Part shown: positions 1 through 7,519 of the stretch, in pieces | Layout of the letters: every line of letters starts with the position of its first letter | Position numbering within the stretch: the first letter of the stretch is position 1 | NCBI GenBank assembly: GCA_027050975.1 | Contig: JALUAR010000148.1 | Location: 2,519 to 13,734, forward strand | Origin: Thermodesulfovibrio sp. | GTDB taxonomy: Bacteria > Nitrospirota > Thermodesulfovibrionia > Thermodesulfovibrionales > JdFR-85 | Reading direction: 5' to 3' | DNA: 11,216 bases | Program-made: the position numbers and the translations under genes | The notes under the pieces: model-generated | The model's input: the letters and a program-made list of their open reading frames with translations, nothing else | What the model was told of the DNA's origin: nothing | The model's database searches: none

Positions 1-1
1 T

Positions 2-283
2 ACCGCAGCCTATGGAAGTTATCTTGCAGATGAGGTGGTATTGCTAAAAAAGTTCAGAGACAGGTATCTTCTGACAAACGGTCCTGGCAGAGCATTTGTC
101 AGGTTATATTACAGATACTCTCCACCTTTTGCCAAATACATCTCGGAACACGACTCACTGAGGCTTTTGACAAGAATGGCTCTGACTCCTCTGGTCTATT
201 CCGTAAAGTATCCCTCGATTACAATTATCATGGTTGTGGCGGGAGGCATTGTAGTTGTGAGGAGGAAATTCAAAAAAAGATAA
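2..283 (+). CDS. CFI-box-CTERM domain protein, C-terminal 93 residues (5' end outside the window)
   Basis: The frame is open from the left edge and ends at TAA 281-283. The first visible residues, TAAYGSYLADE, are the second half of the CFIATAAYGS signature of the CFI-box-CTERM domain. Base 1 (t) is compatible with the last base of the Ala codon before it. The rest of the domain matches well: LKKFRDRYLLTN (about 15-26), GPGRAFVRLYYRYSPPFAKYI (about 27-47), then a helix with RLLTRMALTPLV. A hydrophobic segment (about 71-87) follows and then the basic end RRKFKKR, so the tail is probably membrane-anchored with its end in the cytoplasm. In this family the domain sits at the C-terminus of otherwise unrelated, often secreted proteins and is thought to be a sorting or anchoring tail; its mechanism is unknown. 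What the missing N-terminal part does cannot be told from here. The gene converges on the lipoprotein gene at 324. Confidence 0.85.
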   Translation, partial: TAAYGSYLADEVVLLKKFRDRYLLTNGPGRAFVRLYYRYSPPFAKYISEHDSLRLLTRMALTPLVYSVKYPSITIIMVVAGGIVVVRRKFKKR

Positions 284-286
284 AAA

Positions 287-316
287 CAGGGAGGCGGGAT
301 AGAGCCCGCCTCCCTG
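287..316 (-). terminator. Rho-independent terminator between convergent genes
   Basis: A perfect 12-bp GC-rich stem (287-298 with 305-316) encloses a 6-nt loop (299-304). On the minus strand the stem is followed directly by TTTTTA and then a second T-rich stretch (complement of 271-286), a classic terminator for the lipoprotein gene that ends at 324. On the plus strand no T-run follows, so termination of the CFI-box gene here would be weaker, although the hairpin begins only 3 nt after its stop codon. Confidence 0.85.
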
Positions 317-323
317 AAGGCTG

Positions 324-2789
324 TTACTGAACCACTCCACCTATCACTGCAGGAGGGCCGGTTACAGTAGGAGCACTACCTATGTTCGGATCCTCCCAGT
401 CATTTATGTCAGGCAACTGATTAGTATAATCCACTGTGCTCAGCCCTGCCGAAGTACATGCGGTTATATCGGAAGAGTCATTAGGATTGGAGAGCCTCAT
501 CCTCTGCTCCTTCTCAAGTGCCTTTACAAGATAGCTGTTGTTGCCGCTGGTAACTTCAGAACCGTCAGGTATGTTGAAATCAGGCACCCATCTGCTTGTG
601 GCGTCACAGCTTTCCTCTTCACCGGTATCCCAGTCAACACATGTGCCAGGAATTCCATGAAGCTCGCCAAAACCGCTGTACTCGAGATAGAATTTTGATG
701 TAGTTCCATTACCCCAGTTATGAATGTACTCAACCTGTAGAGGTGGATCAAAGGTCAGGAAGTTGTTATTTGAATCCTTCAGCGCTGTAAACTTGTTCCA
801 GTCATTCGGTCCTGTCTCCCAGGTATAGAAGACATCAAGTTCACTCCAGGCCTGCCAGCCACAGGTGGAGTTTGGATCCCAGTCACAGGCGAGGGCATTA
901 AGGTTTGTCTGGTTCGGCTCAAAGAGGGGGCCGCTCATAATACCCCATTCATAGTTCTGATTCTCGGTGCTCAGGACCACATTCTGGCCGTTTTCCTGAA
1001 GCACCATGTTTGAGCTGTCAAAAGTATAGGAGATATATTGAGCCTGTGACGGAGGAACATTCTGAAACTGGTAAGTGCTGGTATCATGATATGGATTCTG
1101 TCCTGTAAGTGCAGCAGGATCAGGACACTGATCCAGACAGGCAAGCTGCGTTGGAATCGTATCAGTAGGATAGACAATGTCTTCTGAGTATATGACAACC
1201 TCTCGTAAATCCGATGCATTCTGGGAACAGTCAAATGTTCCATTCTGCTGGTCATAATTACAGAAAATACTATTTGCAGGGTCTTCAAGTCTGACCCGGA
1301 CGCTTCCTCCAAGGGCTGGTGACCAGAAGTTGAGATCCGTCCACTGCAGTGCCGTTAAATCAATGGTCTGCCCCTGTGAGCTTATGTCTGTCCATGTCCA
1401 GTTACTCGTATCAGTAACAACAGCAATCTTCTTGAATTGAGCCCCATCCCACACCACTCGGTATGGAGTACCACTATCCCACCAATCCAGGGGGACATTT
1501 TTTATGTCACCCAGCTGGAGGGTCTTCCTGGAGTGTTTCACGAGTTTTCCACCGGAGATGAAAACTGTATAGGGAGTTCCTGTCTCTCCTCCCGGGCCAA
1601 AGGAGAGCTTGTAGACTGTATCACCGTTCTGGAGAGTAACATCCTCAGGGAACCAGAGACCCCAGTAGCCGATCCAGCCATAATAGTCTTTTCCATTCTG
1701 CGTCGTCTTAATCGGGAAGCCGGAGTTACGGACCACCCTGTTGCCCTGTGAGTCATAAAGACCATATCTCCAGACCGTCTCATCAAAACTTGTCCTGCTG
1801 AGACAGATCTGATTATTATTAAGGGCGTCTTCTCTCAGGAAGTAATTGGAATTGAAGGCAATATTGAATTTTGATTCATCTGTCTGGGTACCGCCAGGGC
1901 CCGGGAAGCTTTCAAGAGAATATATGGTCCCTGAACCACTTGAACCATTTGCTGACCTGTCCAGTGTGACTTTTTGAGCGAAACTTATATCACCATTAGG
2001 AGTACTGAACCCACCATCAATAACAAATTTCAACAGGATTTTACCTGTTGCAGAATCCTCTTCTGTCTTTAAGAACCCTTTAAACATCACTGTAGAGGTG
2101 TCCACCTGACCGTTAACAATGGGATGCGCCTTGAAGTTCAAGGTAAACAGGCCATACGGGTTTGAAGCACTAACTCCTTCCGTTATGACTGTTTTAACAA
2201 AGATCATCTTTTCCGGTTCGAACTCCTCAGCAGCCTCATGAATCCATACCTTGACAATCTGGGGTGAATTGTTATCCGCCCTTGATGAGTTCACTATCCA
2301 CATCTCATAATTCGGAGCTGTGGAACCGGAGGTCTGGTTCTGAGACTGTTGCCCTGCTGTAGATGTGCTGTCATTGCTGCTATTGCACTGCTTACTGTCG
2401 ATCTGGGCCTTGTAGTCACCCTTGTTGAGCATCTCGTCATACTTTGTCTGCGCCATCATACAGAGTATCTCGTTCACAAGATCAAAGGCCTCGGTAGAAC
2501 GCTCTTCCACAAACACAAAGGTTTCATCCTTGAAATAGTCCGAATCAGCGGGAAGATCAGAAGGACTGAGCTTAAACACACCTATTTTCATAGGAGCCAC
2601 GCCGCTACTTCCAGAATCCTGGGCCTCCACCACACTTACCTTCTCTGCAACAGTCAACGCAGAGGTACTGTCCGATGTGGAAGAACTGGAACTACTGCCC
2701 CCTCCGCCTCCGCCACACCCTGTCAAGACAAAAGCAAGCATGGATAGCAGAAGGGTCGTTAACCTTAAACAATACTTAATCCCTCTCAT
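324..2789 (-). CDS. Large secreted lipoprotein of unknown function (821 aa)
   Basis: The protein opens with a type II signal peptide: MRGIKY, a hydrophobic core at 8-21, and lipobox LTGC with the lipidated Cys at 25. A Gly6-Ser6 stretch and a Ser/Thr linker to about residue 45 follow, typical of an exported, surface- or outer-membrane-tethered protein. I do not recognise a catalytic domain. The mature part is acidic, rich in Asn, Thr, Gly and Trp, and looks beta-rich. A Ser/Asn/Gln-rich linker (about 135-160) separates an N-terminal part from the rest. The C-terminal half has closely spaced Cys pairs: C510/C521, C551/C555, C635/C643 and C717/C728. The last two share a Cys-x-Asp-type loop (ACDWDPNSTC, TCVDWDTGEEESC), which suggests disulfide-closed or metal-binding loops. 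The start is supported by GGGAGG five bases upstream (2795-2800). The gene is monocistronic, with a strong terminator at its 3' end and divergence from uvrA. There is no sign of frameshift. Confidence 0.9.
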   Translation of the reverse strand: MRGIKYCLRLTTLLLSMLAFVLTGCGGGGGGSSSSSSTSDSTSALTVAEKVSVVEAQDSGSSGVAPMKIGVFKLSPSDLPADSDYFKDETFVFVEERSTEAFDLVNEILCMMAQTKYDEMLNKGDYKAQIDSKQCNSSNDSTSTAGQQSQNQTSGSTAPNYEMWIVNSSRADNNSPQIVKVWIHEAAEEFEPEKMIFVKTVITEGVSASNPYGLFTLNFKAHPIVNGQVDTSTVMFKGFLKTEEDSATGKILLKFVIDGGFSTPNGDISFAQKVTLDRSANGSSGSGTIYSLESFPGPGGTQTDESKFNIAFNSNYFLREDALNNNQICLSRTSFDETVWRYGLYDSQGNRVVRNSGFPIKTTQNGKDYYGWIGYWGLWFPEDVTLQNGDTVYKLSFGPGGETGTPYTVFISGGKLVKHSRKTLQLGDIKNVPLDWWDSGTPYRVVWDGAQFKKIAVVTDTSNWTWTDISSQGQTIDLTALQWTDLNFWSPALGGSVRVRLEDPANSIFCNYDQQNGTFDCSQNASDLREVVIYSEDIVYPTDTIPTQLACLDQCPDPAALTGQNPYHDTSTYQFQNVPPSQAQYISYTFDSSNMVLQENGQNVVLSTENQNYEWGIMSGPLFEPNQTNLNALACDWDPNSTCGWQAWSELDVFYTWETGPNDWNKFTALKDSNNNFLTFDPPLQVEYIHNWGNGTTSKFYLEYSGFGELHGIPGTCVDWDTGEEESCDATSRWVPDFNIPDGSEVTSGNNSYLVKALEKEQRMRLSNPNDSSDITACTSAGLSTVDYTNQLPDINDWEDPNIGSAPTVTGPPAVIGGVVQ

Positions 2790-2794
2790 AGAAA

Positions 2795-2800
2795 CCTCCC
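2795..2800 (-). promoter_or_regulatory. Strong ribosome binding site of the lipoprotein gene
   Basis: On the minus strand GGGAGG lies five bases before the ATG at 2789. This near-consensus Shine-Dalgarno sequence fixes the start in front of the signal peptide. Confidence 0.7.
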
Positions 2801-2888
2801 AAATAATTAGTCAGGATTTCAGGGAAAGGAAAGGCCTGATTATCCCTTCTCCCTCCTCTCCAATGCCGGTCCAAAGAGAGAAGCCCTC

Positions 2889-2916
2889 TTGACCAGCACT
2901 TTGTATTAAATATTTT
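2889..2916 (+). promoter_or_regulatory. Candidate distal uvrA promoter
   Basis: TTGACC (2889-2894) and TATTTT (2911-2916) are spaced by 16 bp on the plus strand, a plausible sigma-70-type pair. Transcription would start near 2923 and leave a leader of about 95 nt before uvrA. The predicted -10 and start site overlap the TTTCGGA repeats at 2914-2930. This comes from pattern reading only. A second candidate lies downstream, and either, both or neither may be used. Confidence 0.3.
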
Positions 2917-2930
2917 CGGACAGTTTCGGA
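2914..2930. repeat. Two direct TTTCGGA repeats, possible operator
   Basis: TTTCGGA occurs at 2914-2920 and again at 2924-2930, one helical turn (10 bp) apart. The second copy extends into a short palindrome, TTTCGGAAA (2924-2932). Helical phasing and overlap with a candidate uvrA promoter suggest a repressor or LexA-like operator, but no known consensus is matched with confidence. Confidence 0.35.
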
Positions 2931-2958
2931 AAAACTTTAATCGGCCCACCATCCTGAT

Positions 2959-2988
2959 TTGCAACACCCTTTACATTTCAGTTATATT
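2959..2988 (+). promoter_or_regulatory. Candidate proximal uvrA promoter
   Basis: TTGCAA (2959-2964) and TATATT (2983-2988) are separated by 18 bp. Transcription would start near 2995, about 24 nt before the uvrA ATG. The region between this element and the ATG has no clear Shine-Dalgarno sequence. Confidence 0.35.
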
Positions 2989-3018
2989 TAAGAATCACCT
3001 TTTTCAGTCTGATAAATA

Positions 3019-5559
3019 ATGCAGGATTATATAGTCATCAAGGGTGCCCGAGAGCACAATCTTAAGAATCTGGATCTGAGGCTTCCAAGGAACAGTATCA
3101 TTGTTATCACCGGGCCTTCTGGCTCCGGCAAGTCATCTCTTGCCATTGACACCATCTATGCAGAGGGGCAGCGCCGGTATGTCCAGAGTCTCTCATCCTA
3201 TGCAAGACAGTTTATAGGAGAACTCCAGAAGCCTGACGTGGATTACATAGAAGGACTGTCTCCCTCTGTGGCCATTGATCAGAAAACAGTATCATCCTCA
3301 GCACGTTCGACTCTCGGAACCATTACAGAGGTATATGATTACATGAGAGTCCTTTATACAAGGGTGGGGAAACCTTATTGTTACAACTGTGGAGCCCCCA
3401 TAACCGTACAGGACTCTGAAAGAATACTTGACTCGGTACTGTCTTTGCCCGAGGGCACAAGGCTCCAGATTTTATCTCCCATCATTCGAGAACGAAAGGG
3501 TGAACACAAAAAGGAACTCCTCCAGATGAGAAGGGAGGGTTTTGTCCGGGCCCGTATCGACGGCCGGATGGTTGATCTCACCGGAGATATCCGGCTAAAG
3601 AAACAGGCCAGACACACAATAGAGATTGTCATTGACAGATTAATCGTAAAGCCCGGGATTCAGAGACAACTAAAGATAGCAATTGATAATGCCCTTAAAT
3701 ACTCTGATACCGTAATTATCAATCTAATTGACAGAGACGAGGATATCCTCTTCAGCAGGACTCTGGCATGTACCAGATGCGGAATCAGTTACCCTGAGGT
3801 TACTCCTCTTTCCTTTTCATTTAACAGCCGTCTCGGTGCCTGCCCTCGCTGCAGAGGGCTCGGTTATGAGAATATATCTGAGGATGATACAGAGGTAGAG
3901 GAACTCACTCCCTGCAAGGAGTGTGAAGGCATGAGGCTCAGAAAAGAGTCCCTCGGGTTTAAAATAAACGGTTTAAACATAGGAGAATTCTCAAAGCTTT
4001 CTGTGAAAGCTGCCTATGAATTTATCACTAATCTCACACTCTCGGAGCGTGAATCTCTTATAGCCAGAAGAATCTTGAAAGAGGTTAAAGACAGGCTTAC
4101 CTTTCTAGGTGAGGTAGGGCTTGATTACTTAACTCTGGACAGACCTGCTATCACACTCTCCGGAGGAGAGGCACAACGTGTCAGACTCGCCACACAGTTA
4201 GGTTCATCCCTCACTGGCGTATTGTACATACTGGATGAACCAAGCATAGGACTACATCCAAGAGACTGTCGCAGGCTTCTCAAAACATTGGCTGAGGTCA
4301 GAGACGCTGAAAACACCGTAATAGTGGTAGAACATGATGAAGACACGATCCGTTCGGCAGACTATGTGGTTGATCTTGGCCCTGGTGGAGGCCATTCAGG
4401 TGGGTGGATTGTTGCAGAAGGCCCCCCGGAAAAGATACAAAAAAATAGCCGATCCCTTACAGGCAGATATCTTTCAGGTAGTCTCAGAATTCCCGTACCT
4501 GTTCAAAGAAGGCAGCCCAGGGATTTCATCCAATTAATAGGGGTCACAGAGCATAATCTTAAAAACCTGGATGTTAATATTCCCCTTGGCGTCTTTCTTT
4601 GCATTACTGGTGTCTCCGGTTCAGGCAAAAGCACCCTTGTCCTGGATGTGTTGTATAAGGCACTTCTGAGAAAACTCCACGGAAGCAACGTACGTCCGGG
4701 CCATTTCAGAAAGCTCCTTGGAGCAGAGAACTTATCAAGGGTTATTGCGGTCGATCAGAGGCCCCTGGGGAGGACTCCCAGATCAAATCCCGCAACTTAC
4801 ACCGGTATTTTTACAGCAATAAGGGAACTCTTCTCCAGAACTCCCGAGGCTCGTCTAAGGGGGTACGGCCCTTCTCGATTCAGCTTCAACATAAAGGGCG
4901 GCAGATGTGAGACCTGTGGCGGAGAAGGCTACAGAAAGGTGGTAATGCATTTTCTTCCTGATGTCTACGTCCCCTGTGATGAATGTAAAGGCCAACGATA
5001 CAACCGAGAAACCCTGCAGATACGATTTAAAGATAAAAACATTGCCGATGTTCTGGACATGACAATTACAGAGGCATATGAGTTCTTCTCCAGTATACCA
5101 CCTGTAAGAGACCGCCTTCAGGTACTTGTTGATGTTGGACTCGGGTATGTAAAGCTCGGGCAGTCTGCAACCACCCTTTCAGGAGGCGAGGCCCAACGAA
5201 TCAGACTTGCCAAAGAGCTTGGCAGAAGACAGAGAGGTAATACTCTCTATATACTGGATGAGCCAACAACGGGTCTCCACTTTTCAGATATAGAAAGGCT
5301 ACTGAGGATACTCCACAGCCTCGTGGACAGAGGGAACACTGTTGTCGTAATAGAGCATAATCTGGATGTAATAAAGGTGGCTGACTATATAATCGACCTG
5401 GGCCCTGAAGGTGGTGACGAAGGAGGATATATAATTGCACAGGGCACACCGGAGGATGTGGCAGCCTCTGATGTATCCTACACAGGAAGGTTTCTCAGAG
5501 AAAAACTTTTGGAAAAGGGAGCACCAATAAATGAAGAAAGTCCTGCATATTCTGTTTAG
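3019..5559 (+). CDS. uvrA: Excinuclease ABC subunit UvrA, short form lacking the insertion domain
   Basis: This is UvrA, the ATP-dependent DNA damage sensor of nucleotide excision repair that loads UvrB. It has two ABC ATPase halves. In NBD1 Walker A is GPSGSGKSS (32-40), the signature SGGEAQ is at 381-386 and Walker B is YILDEPS (403-409). In NBD2 Walker A is GVSGSGKST (531-539), SGGEAQ is at 721-726 and Walker B is YILDEPT (744-750). The zinc modules are intact: C251/C254/C275/C278 and C630/C633/C653/C656. C121/C124 and C299/C302 probably form a third. The UvrB-binding region is present (about 125-245, with RKGEHKK and RIDG). The protein has 846 residues against the usual 930-950. The shortfall lies between CPRC (275-278) and CKEC (299-302), where about 20 residues replace the roughly 100-130-residue insertion domain. 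The frame is continuous, so this is a real short form and not a frameshift. The ATG at 3019 gives the normal UvrA N-terminus although the ribosome binding site is weak. The 3' end overlaps apbE by 29 bp. Confidence 0.97.
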   Translation: MQDYIVIKGAREHNLKNLDLRLPRNSIIVITGPSGSGKSSLAIDTIYAEGQRRYVQSLSSYARQFIGELQKPDVDYIEGLSPSVAIDQKTVSSSARSTLGTITEVYDYMRVLYTRVGKPYCYNCGAPITVQDSERILDSVLSLPEGTRLQILSPIIRERKGEHKKELLQMRREGFVRARIDGRMVDLTGDIRLKKQARHTIEIVIDRLIVKPGIQRQLKIAIDNALKYSDTVIINLIDRDEDILFSRTLACTRCGISYPEVTPLSFSFNSRLGACPRCRGLGYENISEDDTEVEELTPCKECEGMRLRKESLGFKINGLNIGEFSKLSVKAAYEFITNLTLSERESLIARRILKEVKDRLTFLGEVGLDYLTLDRPAITLSGGEAQRVRLATQLGSSLTGVLYILDEPSIGLHPRDCRRLLKTLAEVRDAENTVIVVEHDEDTIRSADYVVDLGPGGGHSGGWIVAEGPPEKIQKNSRSLTGRYLSGSLRIPVPVQRRQPRDFIQLIGVTEHNLKNLDVNIPLGVFLCITGVSGSGKSTLVLDVLYKALLRKLHGSNVRPGHFRKLLGAENLSRVIAVDQRPLGRTPRSNPATYTGIFTAIRELFSRTPEARLRGYGPSRFSFNIKGGRCETCGGEGYRKVVMHFLPDVYVPCDECKGQRYNRETLQIRFKDKNIADVLDMTITEAYEFFSSIPPVRDRLQVLVDVGLGYVKLGQSATTLSGGEAQRIRLAKELGRRQRGNTLYILDEPTTGLHFSDIERLLRILHSLVDRGNTVVVIEHNLDVIKVADYIIDLGPEGGDEGGYIIAQGTPEDVAASDVSYTGRFLREKLLEKGAPINEESPAYSV

Positions 5560-6562
5560 TCTAACCCTGGCTTTTTTACTCCTGTCCTGTCACAAGGAGA
5601 GTGACCGGATCTTCAAACGATCGGAGTTTCTTATGGATACCATTGTAACCGTCACAGTTGTAAGCAGTTCCGCCGAGGATGCTGACAGGGCAATGAACCG
5701 GGTTTTCCAGGAACTGAAACAGATGGAATCGCTTTTAAATTTCTTCTCTACCACCAGTGAAATATCTGTCATTAACAACGCAGCAGGAAAACATCCTGTT
5801 AGAGTATCTGACACAACCTACAACCTTCTGTCACTGGCCAGAGAGATTTCAGAAAAAACAGAAGGCAACTTTGACATTACCGTAGGAGTCATATCCCACC
5901 TTTATGACTTCCTTAAAAAAAGCCATCCTTCAGATTCGGATATAAACAGACTTCTGCCGTTAGTTGGATACAAAAAAATGGAATTGAACTCTGATAAAAA
6001 GGATGTTTTTCTCCAGTTAAAAGGTATGATGATTGACCCTGGCGGAATAACCAAAGGTTATGCTGCGGACAGGGCTGTGGAGATCCTGAAGGCAGAGGGA
6101 ATTAAGGCAGCCCTTGTTGCCGTTGCCGGAGATATAAGAGGATATGGCTTAAAGCCTGATGGTAAGGGCTGGATTGTGGGCATTAAGGATCCAAGGGATA
6201 GCTCAGAAGAGGGAGTGTTTGCTATTCTGGAACTACGGGATATGGCAATATCCACTTCCGGAGATTATCAACGCTTCTTCATAGAAAACGGTACCCTTTA
6301 TCATCACATTATTGATCCCAAAACAGGAAAACCGGCAAAGGGACTTATCAGTGTAAGTGTTGTCGGTCCAAAGGCAGCCTATACCGATGCCCTGGCAACA
6401 GCTCTTTTTGTAAAAGGCTCAGTCAAGGGAATCAAAATGGTGGAGGCTCTTGGATATTCAGCGATCATCGTTGATAACAAAGGCGAGATCCACTTCAGTG
6501 AACACCTTAAAAAGATGTTAAAGCTTTTGAAGCATAGAATATCTGGATCTCTGGAGGATTAG
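5531..6562 (+). CDS. apbE: ApbE-family FAD:protein FMN transferase (lipoprotein)
   Basis: ApbE enzymes use FAD and Mg2+ to attach FMN covalently to Thr or Ser in exported flavoproteins such as RnfG or NqrC subunits and FMN-binding-domain proteins. The protein starts with a lipoprotein signal (LLSC, Cys20), so it should act in the periplasm while tethered to the membrane. Family motifs in order: MDT (35-37), FDIT (114-117), DPGGITKGYAADR (169-181), GDIRGYG (200-206), STSGDYQRFF (241-250), HHIIDPKTGKPA (258-269), and the metal-binding TDALATA (285-291) with Asp286 and Thr290. The usual N-x-G-G before GDI is AVAG here, seen as a variant. At 343 residues the length is normal. The gene overlaps the end of uvrA by 29 bp, with AAAGGGAG upstream as ribosome binding site, and is followed without a gap by the NusG_II gene. 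No flavinylation target is visible in the window. Confidence 0.93.
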   Translation: MKKVLHILFSLTLAFLLLSCHKESDRIFKRSEFLMDTIVTVTVVSSSAEDADRAMNRVFQELKQMESLLNFFSTTSEISVINNAAGKHPVRVSDTTYNLLSLAREISEKTEGNFDITVGVISHLYDFLKKSHPSDSDINRLLPLVGYKKMELNSDKKDVFLQLKGMMIDPGGITKGYAADRAVEILKAEGIKAALVAVAGDIRGYGLKPDGKGWIVGIKDPRDSSEEGVFAILELRDMAISTSGDYQRFFIENGTLYHHIIDPKTGKPAKGLISVSVVGPKAAYTDALATALFVKGSVKGIKMVEALGYSAIIVDNKGEIHFSEHLKKMLKLLKHRISGSLED

Positions 6563-6967
6563 TTGCACAGGAAAGATAGAGGGTTGATAAAAGAACTCCT
6601 CAAGCAGACCACTCCTTATGACTGGCTACTTCTGTTCTTTTTGATTATAGTCAGCCTTAGCGGCCTGATATCCATGAAAAAATTTCTTCCTTCAGGCTCA
6701 CTGGTTACTATCGAGGTTGAAGGCAGAGAGGTTTACAAACTCTCTCTCTTTCAGGATCGAACCGTAGAGATAAAAGGCCCCATTGGTACCACAGTGGTGG
6801 AGATAAAAGGACAGCGGGTAAGAATTGTTGAATCCCCCTGTCCTAACAAAATATGCATAAAACAGGGCTGGATCAGTAGGGGGGCAATCGTATGTCTCCC
6901 AAACAGGGTGGTCGTGACCGTGGGATCGGGTGAGACAACAGGAGGCATTGATGCAATCACAAGATAG
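6563..6967 (+). CDS. NusG domain II-containing membrane protein (134 aa)
   Basis: A small single-pass membrane protein: a basic N-terminus, one membrane segment (about 21-38), then a beta-rich extracytoplasmic domain. The C-terminal part carries the family pattern SPCPNKICIKQGW...GAIVCLPNRVVV with Cys93, Cys98 and Cys111. This places it with the NusG_II domain proteins, which are not the transcription factor NusG. Their biochemical role is not settled. In Firmicutes they are commonly encoded beside a Gx transporter and ApbE, as here. The start is TTG at 6563, immediately after the apbE stop (6560-6562), chosen because GGAGG (6553-6557) lies five bases upstream and the frame would otherwise begin inside the membrane segment. 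The gene overlaps the next by 17 bp, so translation is likely coupled. Confidence 0.85.
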   Translation: MHRKDRGLIKELLKQTTPYDWLLLFFLIIVSLSGLISMKKFLPSGSLVTIEVEGREVYKLSLFQDRTVEIKGPIGTTVVEIKGQRVRIVESPCPNKICIKQGWISRGAIVCLPNRVVVTVGSGETTGGIDAITR

Positions 6968-7466
6968 AGTACGAATCGCCCTCCTTGCTGGATATGCTAT
7001 AGGTCTTCATATGCTTGAAAGACTGATTCCCACCCCCATTCCCTGGCTTCGTTTTGGTCTGGCAAATATTATTACACTTATAGCAATCATGCTTTATGGC
7101 TTCAGAATCGGAATGATGATCACCCTTATCCGTGTCTTTTTGGGCTCGCTTTTTGTGGGAACCTTTCTGGGGCCTGCCTTCGCAATGAGTCTTGGAGGAG
7201 GTATTGTAAGCACCTGTGCGATGGCAGTTGTATACAGGACCTTACCTTTATTATTCAGCCCCTTCGGCCTCAGTCTTATAGGTGCCTTTTTTCACAATGT
7301 TACCCAACTTGCCCTTGCCTATCTGCTTTTTGTCAGAAGGATTGAGGTCATACTCTATCTGTCACCTATCATACTGTTTCTTGGTATAATAACTGGAGGA
7401 ATAAACGGCCTGATCTGCGGTTTCATTATTAAGAGATTGGAGCCGGAAATAACTCATATCAGTTAG
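6951..7466 (+). CDS. Gx transporter family / heptaprenyl diphosphate synthase component I-like membrane protein (171 aa)
   Basis: A hydrophobic polytopic membrane protein with about five or six membrane segments. The N-terminal signature LERLIPTPIPWLRFGLANI (about 22-40) is characteristic of the PF07456 family, now called Gx transporters and formerly annotated as heptaprenyl diphosphate synthase component I. Gly-rich segments follow (GTFLGPAFAMSLGGG, 70-84), then a conserved polar patch FFHNVTQ (113-119). The fold resembles small ECF-type substrate-binding membrane proteins; the substrate is unknown. I chose ATG 6951 because AGGAGG (6940-6945) precedes it at proper spacing; an upstream GTG at 6930 adds seven residues without a ribosome binding site. 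It is the last gene of the uvrA operon as judged by spacing. It likely works with the overlapping NusG_II gene. Confidence 0.87.
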   Translation: MQSQDRVRIALLAGYAIGLHMLERLIPTPIPWLRFGLANIITLIAIMLYGFRIGMMITLIRVFLGSLFVGTFLGPAFAMSLGGGIVSTCAMAVVYRTLPLLFSPFGLSLIGAFFHNVTQLALAYLLFVRRIEVILYLSPIILFLGIITGGINGLICGFIIKRLEPEITHIS

Positions 7467-7519
7467 TGGCAATAACCGCTATTGTCAAGGATTAGTGTAG
7501 AGCAGTTAATAAGTAACAG

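Noticed and set aside
2776..2967. Minus-strand 63-codon frame in the uvrA-lipoprotein intergenic region
   Set aside because: It has no ribosome binding site and no family-like features, and it overlaps the lipoprotein start and candidate promoters.
6930..6950. Upstream GTG start for the Gx gene
   Set aside because: It lacks a ribosome binding site, while ATG 6951 has AGGAGG at good spacing and gives the usual N-terminus.
7467..7487. 8-bp hairpin with a 5-nt loop just after the Gx gene
   Set aside because: The stem is short and AT-rich, contains a G-U pair and has no following T-run, so it is not a convincing terminator.
7482..7511. TTGTCA/TTAATA promoter-like pair before yacG
   Set aside because: Weak match; its start would fall on the yacG ATG and require a leaderless message, for which there is no other support.
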